Shown piece after piece: positions 8,281 to 16,876 of a stretch of DNA of 64,000 nucleotides (its first letter is position 1; each line of letters starts with the position of its first letter). The notes under the pieces were generated by a model. The model did no database searches and was not told the DNA's origin. It saw only the letters and a list, made by a program, of their open reading frames with translations. Origin of the DNA: Arenimonas composti TR7-09 = DSM 18010 (GTDB lineage: Bacteria; Pseudomonadota; Gammaproteobacteria; Xanthomonadales; Xanthomonadaceae); contig NZ_AUFF01000011.1 of the NCBI RefSeq assembly GCF_000426365.1, forward strand, positions 1 through 64,000, given 5' to 3'. The translations under genes and the position numbers were made by a program.

Positions 8281-11200
8281 GCCGGCTCCTCCACGCGAGC
8301 GGCGAACGCGGCGTCGACCGCGGCGACGAGGGCGTCCTCGAAACGTTCGGCGAAGACGCCGGCCCCCGGCGCCAGGCCGGCGGCGCGCACGAACAGGTAG
8401 ACGTAGCCGCCGAGGTGGCGGGCCGGATCGAAACCCGGCAGCCGCTGCCGCAGCAGCCGGCGCAGCGCGACCGTGTAGACCAGCGCCTGCAGGCGGTAGT
8501 GCGCGTGGTCCATCGTCGCGCGCAGCGCCGCGCCCTGGTAATCCGACAGGCGTTCGCCGAGCCAGTTGCCCTTGTAGTCGAGCACGTACCAGCGGTCGGC
8601 GTGCTCGAACACGAGGTCGATCGCGCCGGTCATCAGCCCGCGCAGGCGCGACAGCGACAACGGCGGCAGCAGGTCCGGCTCGCCGTGCCGGGCGCAGGCC
8701 GCGCGCAGGGCGTCGACGCGGACGTCGTCGAGCGGGAAATGGAAGCTCATCTCGGCGCGCTGCGCCGTCGCCGGCACCTCGCCGAGGCGCAGCCCCGGCG
8801 CCAGTTCGGCGGCGAGCGCGCCGTCGAGACGCTCGCCCAGGCGCGCCGCCAGTTCCGGCAGCGGCATCGTCGCGGCGACGCCGGCCTTCGCCAGCGCGCC
8901 GGCGATCATGCCGGCCTGCTCGCGCAGCGGGCGATCGAAGGCGCGGTCCTCGAATACCGCGTGCAGCGCGTTGCCGAACGCGGTGCCGCGGCTGCCGGCG
9001 AGCGCGAGCAGGGCCGGATGCGGTTCTTCCGCGGCCGGCGCCAGCGGATCCGGCGCGATCGCATCCGGCGCCGGCATCGCCGTCGCGACGATCACCTCAG
9101 CGGCCAGCGCCTCGTCGTCGGCCGGCGCTTCCTCGACGCCGGCGCGGGCGGCACCGACCAGGGCCGAGAAGCTCAGGCGCATCCGCGGCGGCGGCGGTGG
9201 CGGCAGCACGCGGGCGCGGCGGGGCGCGGTCAGGCTCGGGTCGGCGGCCAGGCGGGCTTCGTCGCGCGGCCAGCCGTCGCGCCATTCGATGCAGGGCAGG
9301 CGCGCGCGCTCGACGGTCAGCAGCGTCTGCACCATCGCGTCGAGCGGCGAGCGGTCGGGATCGACCTTCGGGCTCTTCGCCCGCGCGTTCGCCGGGCGGT
9401 CCGGCGGCAGCGTGTAGACATGGCAGGCGTGCACCGCGCGGGTCAGCGCGACGTACAGCGTGCGGAAGCGCTCGTCCTGGCCGTCGCGGCAGGCGCGCGC
9501 ATGGTCGTCCGGGGCATACGACAGCCGCCGGCCGGGTTCGTCGTCGTGAGCGACCAGCCACGGCGGCGAGGCCCGCTGCGCCTCGTGCGCCCACGACAGC
9601 GGCAGGAACACGATCGGGAACTCCAGGCCCTTGCTCTTGTGCAGGGTCAGCAGCTGCACCCGGCGGGCATCGGATTCGATGCGCAGCTGGCGTTCGTCGG
9701 CGGCATCGTCGTCGCCGCCGTCGCCGTCGCGCTGGGCGGCGAACCAGGCCAGCAGTTCGCGCGGCCCGGCGACTTCGGCGGCGTGCTGCTGCAGCAGTTC
9801 GCCGAGATGGCGCAGGTCGGTCAGGTCGCGTTCGCCGCTCGGGCCGGCGAGCAGGCGGCCCGCTGCCGCTTCGGCCAGCTGCATGACCACCGCGAGCACG
9901 CCGCGCCGCTGCCAGGTCGCGCGCAGTTCGCGCCGGCGTTCGGCGGCGGCCTGCCAGGCGGCGGCATCCTGGTCCAGCGCGGCGACCTCCGCGATGCCGG
10001 CGCCCCACAGCCCGGTCAGCATCGCCGCGCGCAGGGCGCCGTCGTCGTCGTCGGCCAGCAGGGCCTGCAGCACGACGTGCAGCTCGAAGGCCCAGTCGCC
10101 GGCGAACACGCTGTCGCGGGCGCCGCCGACGCAGGGCACGCCGCGGGCCTGCAGCAGGGCCCGCAGCGCGACGATGTCGCTGTTGCGCGGCAGCAGCACC
10201 GCGATGTCGCCCGGCGCCAGCGGGACGCCGCCGAGCGCGTGCCGGCCGTCGGCGAGCATCGTCGCGATCTGCCGCGCGCAGGCGGTCAGCGCCGCGCGCC
10301 GGCGGGCGGGCGCGCTGCCGGGGTCGTCGGTTTGATGGTGCAGCACCAGCGGACGGGTGACCGCGACGCCGTCGATCGTCAGCGGCGTCGCGTCGGCGCG
10401 GCCGCTGGCCAGCACCGGCTCGACGACGATGTCGCAGCCCGGACTGCGCCCGAGCGCCGGACCGGCGTGTTCGAAGAAGGCGTTCACCGCGTCGACGCAG
10501 GCGCGGCTGGAGCGGTGGTTGGTGGCGAGCGTCAGCGCGTGGTCGGCGTGGCTGCGGGCGCGCCGGTAGGCGAGCGGATCGCCGCCGCGGAAGCCGTAGA
10601 TCGCCTGCTTCGGGTCGCCGATCATCACCAGCCGCCCGCGCTTGCTGCCGTCCGCCTCGCGATAGACGCGGTCGAGGATGCCGTACTGCAGCGCGTCGGT
10701 GTCCTGGAACTCGTCGACCAGCGCCACCGGCCAGTCCGCGAACAGCGCGTCGGCCAGCAGCGGCCGCGCGACGATCGCCGCATGCGCCTGCCGCACCATC
10801 TCGTCGAAGGTCGTCTGCCCGCGCGCCGCCAGGCGCTCGCCGCGCCAGCGTTCGGCCTGTTCCTGCTGCGCCTTCCAGAAGCGCAGGCGCGGGCGGCACA
10901 GCGCCGCCTCGTAGCGGGCGAAGCGGGCGCGGAGTTCGACGATCAACGGTTCGGCGATGAAGGCCTGCTGCCGCGCCGGCGCGATCTGGTCGGCGACGTC
11001 GAAGCGGCGCAGATGCTCGGGCGCACTGTCCTTCAGCGCCGCATCGTCGCCGCACAGGAAGTCGGCGAAACCGCGCAGCGCGTTGGCGAGCGCGGTCTTG
11101 CGCGACTGGAACAACGCCCGGTCGGCGAGCAGCGCGTGCACGCGCCCGGCGAAGTCCGCCGGCGTGTCCGCGCGCAGGTCGTCGAGCAACTCGCCGTCGG

Positions 11201-11906
11201 CGTCGATGCGCACGCCGGGACGCAGCACCTCGCGAAGCGTGCGGGTGAACTGATGCAGGCTCGGCCTGGCGATGCCGGCGGCCTCGAACGGATCGCCGTC
11301 GTCGCCGTCGCCCTGGTGCAGCACGCGCCACGCGTCACGCGCGAGCTCATCGAGCAACGCCTCGCCGGAGGTCGGTGCGCCCGGCTCGAAATCGCCGCCG
11401 CCCTCGAGCGGATGCTCGGCGAGGATCCGCCGGCAGACGCCGTGCAGGGTGCCGATCGGCGCGCGGTCGAAGTCGGCGAGGGCCAGGCGCAGCCGGCGCA
11501 GGTCCTCGCGGCGGGTGGGCTCGTCGGCCCAGCGCGCGTGCAGCCAGGCCACGTCGTCCGCCTTCTGCTCCCCCGTAGGAGCGGCTTCAGCCGCGATGCC
11601 TTTCGACATCGCGCCTGAAGGCGCTCCTACAGCGGGGGGCGCGGCGGCGGCGGCCGCCGCCGTCGTCGTCAACCGTGTCCGCAGCCGCTCGCGCAGCTCC
11701 TGCGCGGCGGCATCGGTGAAGGTGGTGACGACGATCTGCTCGACCCGCAGCGCCGGCGACGATTCCAGCAGCAGGCGCAGGTAGAGCACGCCGATCGTCC
11801 AGGTCTTGCCGGTGCCGGCACTGGCCTCGACCAGCGAACGACCGCCGGCATCCAGCGGCAGCTCCCGCCAGTGCCGCACGCGGATCGGCGGCGCGGGCGC
11901 GCTCAT
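8277..11906 (-). CDS. recB: exodeoxyribonuclease V subunit beta (RecB helicase-nuclease)
   Basis: The 3'-to-5' helicase and nuclease subunit of RecBCD, 1209 residues from the ATG at 11906, which overlaps the recC stop. Walker A is VEASAGTGKTWTIG near residue 26. UvrD-like motifs follow (VDEFQDTDALQYGILD, MIGDPKQAIYGFRGGD, LLTLHKSKGLEFPIVFL). The C-terminal nuclease has WYVLDYKGNWLGE with the catalytic D-x-K and the YRLQALVYTVAL helix. An unusual feature is the Ala/Gly/Pro-rich insert [20 protein letters not shown] at roughly residue 95-115, encoded by a REP palindrome lying inside the gene in frame. A much longer frame upstream (to 12611) is out-of-frame recC and is rejected. Confidence 0.96.
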   Translation of the reverse strand: MSAPAPPIRVRHWRELPLDAGGRSLVEASAGTGKTWTIGVLYLRLLLESSPALRVEQIVVTTFTDAAAQELRERLRTRLTTTAAAAAAAPPAVGAPSGAMSKGIAAEAAPTGEQKADDVAWLHARWADEPTRREDLRRLRLALADFDRAPIGTLHGVCRRILAEHPLEGGGDFEPGAPTSGEALLDELARDAWRVLHQGDGDDGDPFEAAGIARPSLHQFTRTLREVLRPGVRIDADGELLDDLRADTPADFAGRVHALLADRALFQSRKTALANALRGFADFLCGDDAALKDSAPEHLRRFDVADQIAPARQQAFIAEPLIVELRARFARYEAALCRPRLRFWKAQQEQAERWRGERLAARGQTTFDEMVRQAHAAIVARPLLADALFADWPVALVDEFQDTDALQYGILDRVYREADGSKRGRLVMIGDPKQAIYGFRGGDPLAYRRARSHADHALTLATNHRSSRACVDAVNAFFEHAGPALGRSPGCDIVVEPVLASGRADATPLTIDGVAVTRPLVLHHQTDDPGSAPARRRAALTACARQIATMLADGRHALGGVPLAPGDIAVLLPRNSDIVALRALLQARGVPCVGGARDSVFAGDWAFELHVVLQALLADDDDGALRAAMLTGLWGAGIAEVAALDQDAAAWQAAAERRRELRATWQRRGVLAVVMQLAEAAAGRLLAGPSGERDLTDLRHLGELLQQHAAEVAGPRELLAWFAAQRDGDGGDDDAADERQLRIESDARRVQLLTLHKSKGLEFPIVFLPLSWAHEAQRASPPWLVAHDDEPGRRLSYAPDDHARACRDGQDERFRTLYVALTRAVHACHVYTLPPDRPANARAKSPKVDPDRSPLDAMVQTLLTVERARLPCIEWRDGWPRDEARLAADPSLTAPRRARVLPPPPPPRMRLSFSALVGAARAGVEEAPADDEALAAEVIVATAMPAPDAIAPDPLAPAAEEPHPALLALAGSRGTAFGNALHAVFEDRAFDRPLREQAGMIAGALAKAGVAATMPLPELAARLGERLDGALAAELAPGLRLGEVPATAQRAEMSFHFPLDDVRVDALRAACARHGEPDLLPPLSLSRLRGLMTGAIDLVFEHADRWYVLDYKGNWLGERLSDYQGAALRATMDHAHYRLQALVYTVALRRLLRQRLPGFDPARHLGGYVYLFVRAAGLAPGAGVFAERFEDALVAAVDAAFAARVEEPA
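11575..11630. repeat. REP palindrome pair inside recB
   Basis: The segment starts with GTAGGAGCGGCTTCAGCCGC and ends with an inverted variant, GCGCCTGAAGGCGCTCCTAC. This is the same pair of REP forms seen in intergenic places of this window (25333, 56506). Here it lies within the recB coding sequence without breaking the frame. It adds a short Ala/Pro/Gly-rich loop in the early helicase region. Confidence 0.9.
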
Positions 11907-14900
11907 GCGCCCTCCTCTTCCGCCGTCAGCGGCCACAGGATCGCCTCGGCGAGCCGGCGCGCGCGCAGCCGCAGCGCAGCCTCCTCGCCGCTGCCTTCCG
12001 CGAATCCCAGCCCACGTCCGAGCAGGCGTGCGTAGCCCGGCGTGTACGCGCGCTCCTGCTGCCACGCCTCCTCCGCGTCGCGACCGGTGACGACGGCGGA
12101 GGCGGTGCGCGGGAACCACGTCGGCGGCGGCGCGACCGCGTGCTCGAGCAGCGTGGACACGTGCTGCTCGAGCGCGCCGGACAGGAGCTTGCGCAGGTCC
12201 GCGTCGGCGTGGACCCACGCCTCGTCCCATTCGGCGATCGCCCGCTGCCACGGGTAGCGCTCGCCACGCGCGCGCGCCGAATGCTTCAGCAGCAGGCACA
12301 GGCGCACCCGCCGCTCGGCGTTCTCCGGCGCCAGCCGCAGCAGCGCCCAGACCAGGAACAGCGGCAGGCGTTCGCCGAAGCCGAGATCGTGTTCGCGATC
12401 CACATGCGGGAAGGCCGCGAAGACCCACGCGATGCCGTCGCGTTCGTGCACGCCCGACGGCCGGCCGTCGATGCGGTAGCGACCGAAGTCGCGGCGCAGC
12501 GGCGCGTCCGCGAACTCGTCCGCGAGCACGGGGCTGAACAGGCTGGTGGTTTCCGGTCGCTCTTCGATCGCGGCGAGAAGGATCTGCGCCCTCTCGACCT
12601 CGCCGGCCCAAGCGCGTTCGCCGAGTCGGCCGGCCGGCAGCACGCCGCCGCGCACGAGATGCCGCGGCGGCGACGGGTCGATGCGGCGGGCCGGATCGCG
12701 CAGCGCCGCGAGCAGCAGGCCGCGGGCGGCGCGGTCGAGCGGCGCCAGCGTTTCCTCCAGCGGTTCGTCCTCGGCCAGCGCCTCCTCCTCGAGGCCGTCG
12801 AGGCGGGCGCGCAGGTCACGCGCCAGCCGCGCCTTCGCCGGGTCGCGGAAGCGCTGGCGCAGCTCGTCGAGCTGCAGGTGCACCGGCGCATCGCCGTCGT
12901 GCGCCGGCGGCGCCGCAACGTCGGCACCGGCACCGGCACCGGCACCCGCAGCTTCCGGCGCGGCACCGCCCTTGCCCACCCCGCTCCAGCCGGCCGCGAA
13001 GGTGTAGAGGCGCGGGTCGCCGCCCTCCGCGTAATAGCGCGCGTCGAAGGGCTGCAGCGGATGATCGACGCGCCAGTCCGGCGGCGGCGTGACGCCGCCC
13101 GCGGCAGGCTTCGGCGGCGGAGGCAGCGCCGCCATCAGTTCGACCAGTGGCGCCGCCGGATTGCGCAGGCTGTCGTCCTTCGCGTCGCGGCCGCGCCAGC
13201 TCAGATGCAGGCGGTCGCGCGCCGACATCACGGTTTCGAGGAAGAGGTAGCGGTCGTCGCTGCGGGTGTCGCGGTCGCCGAGGCGGCGCAGGCCAGGGCG
13301 ACGGATCGGGTCGAGACCGGCGTCGACGTCGTTGCGCGGGAACTCGCCTTCGTCGAGGCCGAGCACGGCGACGATGCGGAAGGGAATCGCGCGCTGCGGC
13401 ACCATGCCGCAGACCGTCATGCCGCCGGCGAGGAAACGCTGGCGCGCCGACAGCGCATCGAGCTTCTCCTCGATCCAGCGCCGCACCACCGCGTAGGACA
13501 GCGGCGGATTCTCGCCGGCGTCTTCCGGTTCGGCGGCGAGCGCGTGCAGGATGCCGCGCAGGGTTTCCATCGCCGTGCGCGAGCCGTCGTCGGCAGGATC
13601 CGGCGCGATCAGCGCATCGAGGCGCTCCTGCAGCCGCGCCGCCCAGTCCTTCGCGCGCAGCGCGGCGGCGGCATCGGCGCGCATCGCCGCGAGCTGCTGC
13701 AGCAGATGGTCGAGCGCGGCCAGGCCCGGCGCGCCACCGGCAGCGACCGCCGGCACGGATGCGATTTCGCTGCCGTCGGCGAGCGCGTGCACGGTGACCG
13801 CGTCCTCGTCGCCGTGCACGAAGGCCGACACCAGCCGGTCCATCGCCCAGGCCAGGGTGTGTTCCTCGCGCGCCGGCACGCCGAAGGCGGCGCGGAATCC
13901 GGGATCGAGCGCCCACGCGGCGCGGGCGTCGCCGAGCCGGCGCGCCAGCGTCGCGATCGCGTCCTCGTCCAGGCCGAGGCGGCGGGCGACATCGGGCTGC
14001 GCCAGCAGGTCGACGAGTTCCGGCGCCGTCGCCCGCGACACCGGCAGCGCCAGCACGCGGCGGAACGCGGCGAGCAGCGGCGAGGTGTCGGCGACGGCGA
14101 CGTCGGCGAGATGCCAGGGCAGCGGCTGCGCCGGATCGCCGGCCGGGCCGAACACCACCGGCAGCAGCGGCACGTAGGCGCGGATGTCGGGCGCCATCAC
14201 GACGATGTCGGCGGGTTCGATCGTCGGGTCGTCGACACGCGCCTGCAGCAGGGCGTCGCGCAGCACCTCGAGTTCGCGCAGGCGGGTATGGCAGCGGTGC
14301 ACGCGCAGCGAGGGATCGGCGCGGCGCTCGGCCGGCGCGCGCGGATCGTCCGCGGCGAGCGCCGGCTCGAGGCGGCGGATGCTTTCCTGCAGCCGGTCCA
14401 GCAGATGCTTCGGCGCGTCGTCGCGCTGGTCGTGGTGGTTGCGCAGGTCGAGGTCGATCGGCAGCTCCTGCAGCTGCAGCAGGAAGTGCTGGCCGAGCCG
14501 GCCCCAGGCGGCGAGCAGCGGGTGGTCCTGTTCGAGCAGGAGCGCCTCGCTCTCCTCGCTGTAGGGCGCTTCGGCGAGCTGGCGCAGGCGTTCGCGTTCG
14601 CCACGCAGGCCCATCCAGTATTCGCGGCAGGGATCGGGCACGTGGAAGACCACCGGCCGCCAGCGCGCCAGCGCCGCGAACACCTCCAGCTCCGCCGGCG
14701 CCAGGTGGCTCAGGCCGAAGACGTGCAGCGGGTCGTCGGGCAGCGCCGGCGGTGCGCCCTGCTCCAGTTTCCTGCGCAGCGCCTCGAGCTGCTCGCCGCG
14801 GTGCGGGTGCGGGCGCAGGCGACGGTACAGGCGGCGCCACAGGCCCGGATGGAAACCTTCCTCGGCGAAGGCGCTGCGGCCCGCCGCCCAGGCGCGCAGC

Positions 14901-15358
14901 CAGTCCGGGCGGTAGGCCATGTACTGGCCGTGGATGCGCGCGAGGCGGTCGGCGAGCTGGAAGCGGCGCAGGCCGTCGTGGTCGTCGGCGAGCGCGGCTT
15001 CGAGCACCGGGTCCCCGGGCTCGGCGAGCAGGGCGTGCAGGTGCCAGCGCAGGGTCTCGCGACGCCAGGCCTGGTGCGAGGTCGCCTCGGTACCGAGCAC
15101 CTCACGGGCCAGGCCGTCGAGGAAGGTCGACGGCAGCACGATATCCAGGTTGGCGACGATGTCTTCGCGACCGCGGTGCCTGGCCAGCGCCCCGGCCAGC
15201 CACTGGCGCATGCCCGGGTGCGCGGCCACCACCGTCTGCGGCTGCAGCGGCGAGGCCGGCGCCTGGCTGCGCAACAGCTCGTCGAGCGGCGCCAGCAAGG
15301 CCTCGAGGCGGCTGGCGCGCAGCACGATCAGGCGGCCAGGGACCGGGGGAGTCGTCAT
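11903..15358 (-). CDS. recC: exodeoxyribonuclease V subunit gamma (RecC)
   Basis: The Chi-recognition scaffold subunit of RecBCD, 1151 residues if started at the ATG at 15358. That start gives MTTPPVPGRLIVLRASRLEA, which fits the conserved beginning of RecC (LYHSNRLE-like). A GTG at 15394 in the same frame would add 12 residues but lies inside a repeat hairpin. Family features include the LDIVLPSTFLDGLAREVLG segment, HVFGLSHLAP, VVMAPDIRAYVPLLPVVF, RVRLCLLLKHSARARGERYPW and the inactive nuclease-like C-terminus. It is the first gene of recC-recB-recD-GNAT. Confidence 0.95.
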   Translation of the reverse strand: MTTPPVPGRLIVLRASRLEALLAPLDELLRSQAPASPLQPQTVVAAHPGMRQWLAGALARHRGREDIVANLDIVLPSTFLDGLAREVLGTEATSHQAWRRETLRWHLHALLAEPGDPVLEAALADDHDGLRRFQLADRLARIHGQYMAYRPDWLRAWAAGRSAFAEEGFHPGLWRRLYRRLRPHPHRGEQLEALRRKLEQGAPPALPDDPLHVFGLSHLAPAELEVFAALARWRPVVFHVPDPCREYWMGLRGERERLRQLAEAPYSEESEALLLEQDHPLLAAWGRLGQHFLLQLQELPIDLDLRNHHDQRDDAPKHLLDRLQESIRRLEPALAADDPRAPAERRADPSLRVHRCHTRLRELEVLRDALLQARVDDPTIEPADIVVMAPDIRAYVPLLPVVFGPAGDPAQPLPWHLADVAVADTSPLLAAFRRVLALPVSRATAPELVDLLAQPDVARRLGLDEDAIATLARRLGDARAAWALDPGFRAAFGVPAREEHTLAWAMDRLVSAFVHGDEDAVTVHALADGSEIASVPAVAAGGAPGLAALDHLLQQLAAMRADAAAALRAKDWAARLQERLDALIAPDPADDGSRTAMETLRGILHALAAEPEDAGENPPLSYAVVRRWIEEKLDALSARQRFLAGGMTVCGMVPQRAIPFRIVAVLGLDEGEFPRNDVDAGLDPIRRPGLRRLGDRDTRSDDRYLFLETVMSARDRLHLSWRGRDAKDDSLRNPAAPLVELMAALPPPPKPAAGGVTPPPDWRVDHPLQPFDARYYAEGGDPRLYTFAAGWSGVGKGGAAPEAAGAGAGAGADVAAPPAHDGDAPVHLQLDELRQRFRDPAKARLARDLRARLDGLEEEALAEDEPLEETLAPLDRAARGLLLAALRDPARRIDPSPPRHLVRGGVLPAGRLGERAWAGEVERAQILLAAIEERPETTSLFSPVLADEFADAPLRRDFGRYRIDGRPSGVHERDGIAWVFAAFPHVDREHDLGFGERLPLFLVWALLRLAPENAERRVRLCLLLKHSARARGERYPWQRAIAEWDEAWVHADADLRKLLSGALEQHVSTLLEHAVAPPPTWFPRTASAVVTGRDAEEAWQQERAYTPGYARLLGRGLGFAEGSGEEAALRLRARRLAEAILWPLTAEEEGA

Positions 15359-15370
15359 CGTGGCGGTAAG

Positions 15371-15412
15371 GGTGTCGGGCACGGTCGGATCCACTCAACG
15401 GTACCCGACACC
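15371..15412. repeat. inverted repeat of the GGTGTCGGGTACCG type
   Basis: Arms GGTGTCGGG (15371-15379) and CCCGACACC (15404-15412) pair perfectly. The pairing extends imperfectly into the loop (GCACGG against CGGTAC). It lies between the VWA gene stop and recC and looks like a member of another REP-type family. It has no U-run, so it is not a standard terminator. Confidence 0.7.
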
Positions 15413-15413
15413 G

Positions 15414-16055
15414 TCAAGCGGTGTCGTCGCCGGCCTGGCGGTCCTGGTCGTCGAAGACGACCGCGGCGGCACCACCGCGGCGCCGGCCGATCTTGTCCGA
15501 GGCCGCCGCCCAGGCGCGCTCGCTGCCGCGGGCCGACTTGCTGAAGGCCAGCCGCGATTCGTAGACGACGCCGAGGTCGCCGGCGTCGGCGAAAGCGCCG
15601 AGGTCGGCGCTCAGGAACACGAAGTCCCAGCCGAGCTTCTTCTTGGCCTCGATCAGCGCCATGACGCGGTCGCGGCGGAACTCCCGGCTGGCGTTCTCCA
15701 TGCCGTCGGTGACGACGACGAAGATGACCTGCCGCGGGCGTTCCGCCTCCGGCAGCCGCGCCAGCCGCAGTTCGAGGTCGAGGATGCCGCGGCCCATCGC
15801 GTCGTAGAGCGGCGTCGAGGCGCGCGGTACGTACTGCTCGAGCGTCAGCGGCGCGACGGTGGCCAGCGGCGCGGCGGCGTGGATCACCTCGTAGGGATCC
15901 TGGGAGTCGAACTGGACCAGGGTGAGCGTCGCCTGGCCGGGCAAGGCCTGCTGGGCGGCGAGGAAGGCGTTGAAGCCGCCGACGACGTCGGCGCGGATGT
16001 CCTGCATCGAACCCGTGCGGTCGAGCAGGATCGTGATGTGGCTGCGGTCGGTCAT
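15414..16055 (-). CDS. von Willebrand factor A domain protein
   Basis: A 213-residue stand-alone VWA protein. The ATG at 16055 is chosen because GAGGGGAA precedes it at normal spacing; a longer frame to 16106 lacks a site. The metal-ion adhesion site reads LLDRTGSM (Asp12, Thr14, Ser16), with the later Asp in FVVVTDGMENAS. There is no signal peptide or membrane segment, so it is cytoplasmic. VWA proteins of this form often work as adaptors for AAA+ ATPases or other partners, but no such partner gene is adjacent. The divergent neighbour is a HEPN-domain protein across a perfect hairpin. Function unknown. Confidence 0.82.
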   Translation of the reverse strand: MTDRSHITILLDRTGSMQDIRADVVGGFNAFLAAQQALPGQATLTLVQFDSQDPYEVIHAAAPLATVAPLTLEQYVPRASTPLYDAMGRGILDLELRLARLPEAERPRQVIFVVVTDGMENASREFRRDRVMALIEAKKKLGWDFVFLSADLGAFADAGDLGVVYESRLAFSKSARGSERAWAAASDKIGRRRGGAAAVVFDDQDRQAGDDTA

Positions 16056-16116
16056 GGCGGTTCCCCTCGGATGGCGGATCGACAGCCTCCCCCACCGCCG
16101 TCGCACCGCCTGAGAC

Positions 16117-16160
16117 CGGGGACGTACCCCGTCAGCTTTTTCCTACGGGGTACGTCCCCG
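16117..16160. repeat. perfect 16-bp inverted repeat between divergent VWA and HEPN genes
   Basis: Arms at 16117-16132 (CGGGGACGTACCCCGT) and 16145-16160 pair without a mismatch around a 12-base pyrimidine-rich loop (CAGCTTTTTCCT). Each arm itself contains the palindrome GGGGTACGTCCCC-like core. It lies in the 137-bp gap between the two divergent start codons, so it may act as a shared control site or be a REP-type element that settled there. Confidence 0.9.
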
Positions 16161-16192
16161 TTAGCATGGGGCTTCAGCGTTCGGGGGGACGC

Positions 16193-16843
16193 ATGCCGAA
16201 AATCGCCGAGCTCAGGCTCCGCCACCGCCATCGCCGCGCCACGCAGCCCGAGTCGCTGCGGGTCCGGGTGCACCGCGCGATCAGCTGGCTCACCGCCGCC
16301 GAGCGCATCTCGGGCGACCCGGATGCCGAATTCCTGTTCCTGTGGATCGCCTTCAACGCCGCCTACGCCAGCGAGTTCGGTTTCGAGCACGGCGAACGCG
16401 AGCAGACCCGGGCCTTCGTCGAGCGCATCGTCGACCTCGACCGCGAGGGTCGGCTGCAGGACGCGCTCTTCCGCCAGTTCACCGGGCCGGTGCGCACACT
16501 CATCGAGAACCGCTTCGTCTTCGCACCCTACTGGCGCGCGCTGCGCGACCACGACGGCAGCGGCGCCTGGGAGGAGAAGTTCGCGAAGGCGCGCAAGTTG
16601 GCGCTGCAGGCGCTGCTGGAGAAGCGCACGGCGGTGCTGCTGTCGATCGTGCTCGACCGCCTGCACGTGCTGCGCAACCAGCTCGTGCACGGCGGCGCGA
16701 CCTGCGGCAGCAGCGCCAACCGCGCCCAGCTCAACGACGGCGTGCAGATCCTGCGGGTGATCGTGCCGGTGGTCGTCGCGCTGCTGGTCGAGCTCGAGGA
16801 CGACCCCTTCGGTGCCGTGGCCTATCCCTATGTGCATGACTGA
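16193..16843 (+). CDS. HEPN-domain protein (possible RNase)
   Basis: A 216-residue, mostly helical protein. The ATG at 16193 follows a GGGGGGAC ribosome site; an upstream ATG in the same frame adds nine residues and is less likely. The segment FLFLWIAFNAAYA (about 48-60) and the C-terminal LDRLHVLRNQLVHGGAT are the pattern of ApeA-like HEPN domains. R161-N162-x3-H166 matches the catalytic R-x4-6-H motif of HEPN ribonucleases. Such domains occur in anti-phage and toxin systems as well as in housekeeping helical proteins. There is no dedicated antitoxin gene next to it; the divergent VWA gene is the only candidate partner. Family assignment is fairly confident; activity is inferred. Confidence 0.72.
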   Translation: MPKIAELRLRHRHRRATQPESLRVRVHRAISWLTAAERISGDPDAEFLFLWIAFNAAYASEFGFEHGEREQTRAFVERIVDLDREGRLQDALFRQFTGPVRTLIENRFVFAPYWRALRDHDGSGAWEEKFAKARKLALQALLEKRTAVLLSIVLDRLHVLRNQLVHGGATCGSSANRAQLNDGVQILRVIVPVVVALLVELEDDPFGAVAYPYVHD

Positions 16844-16876
16844 CGGCCGCGCGCGCGGCCGGCGCCGGCTCGACCG

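Noticed and set aside
8277-12611. RecB read from the far-upstream start (1444 residues)
   Set aside because: The first 235 residues are out-of-frame recC sequence; the ATG overlapping the recC stop at 11906 fits the family start.
15359-15394. RecC GTG start at 15394
   Set aside because: It lies in a repeat hairpin, lacks a ribosome site and adds 12 residues not typical of RecC; kept only as an alternative.
16117-16160. Rho-independent terminator
   Set aside because: The hairpin is in a divergent promoter gap where no transcript ends, and the T-run is in the loop, not after the stem.
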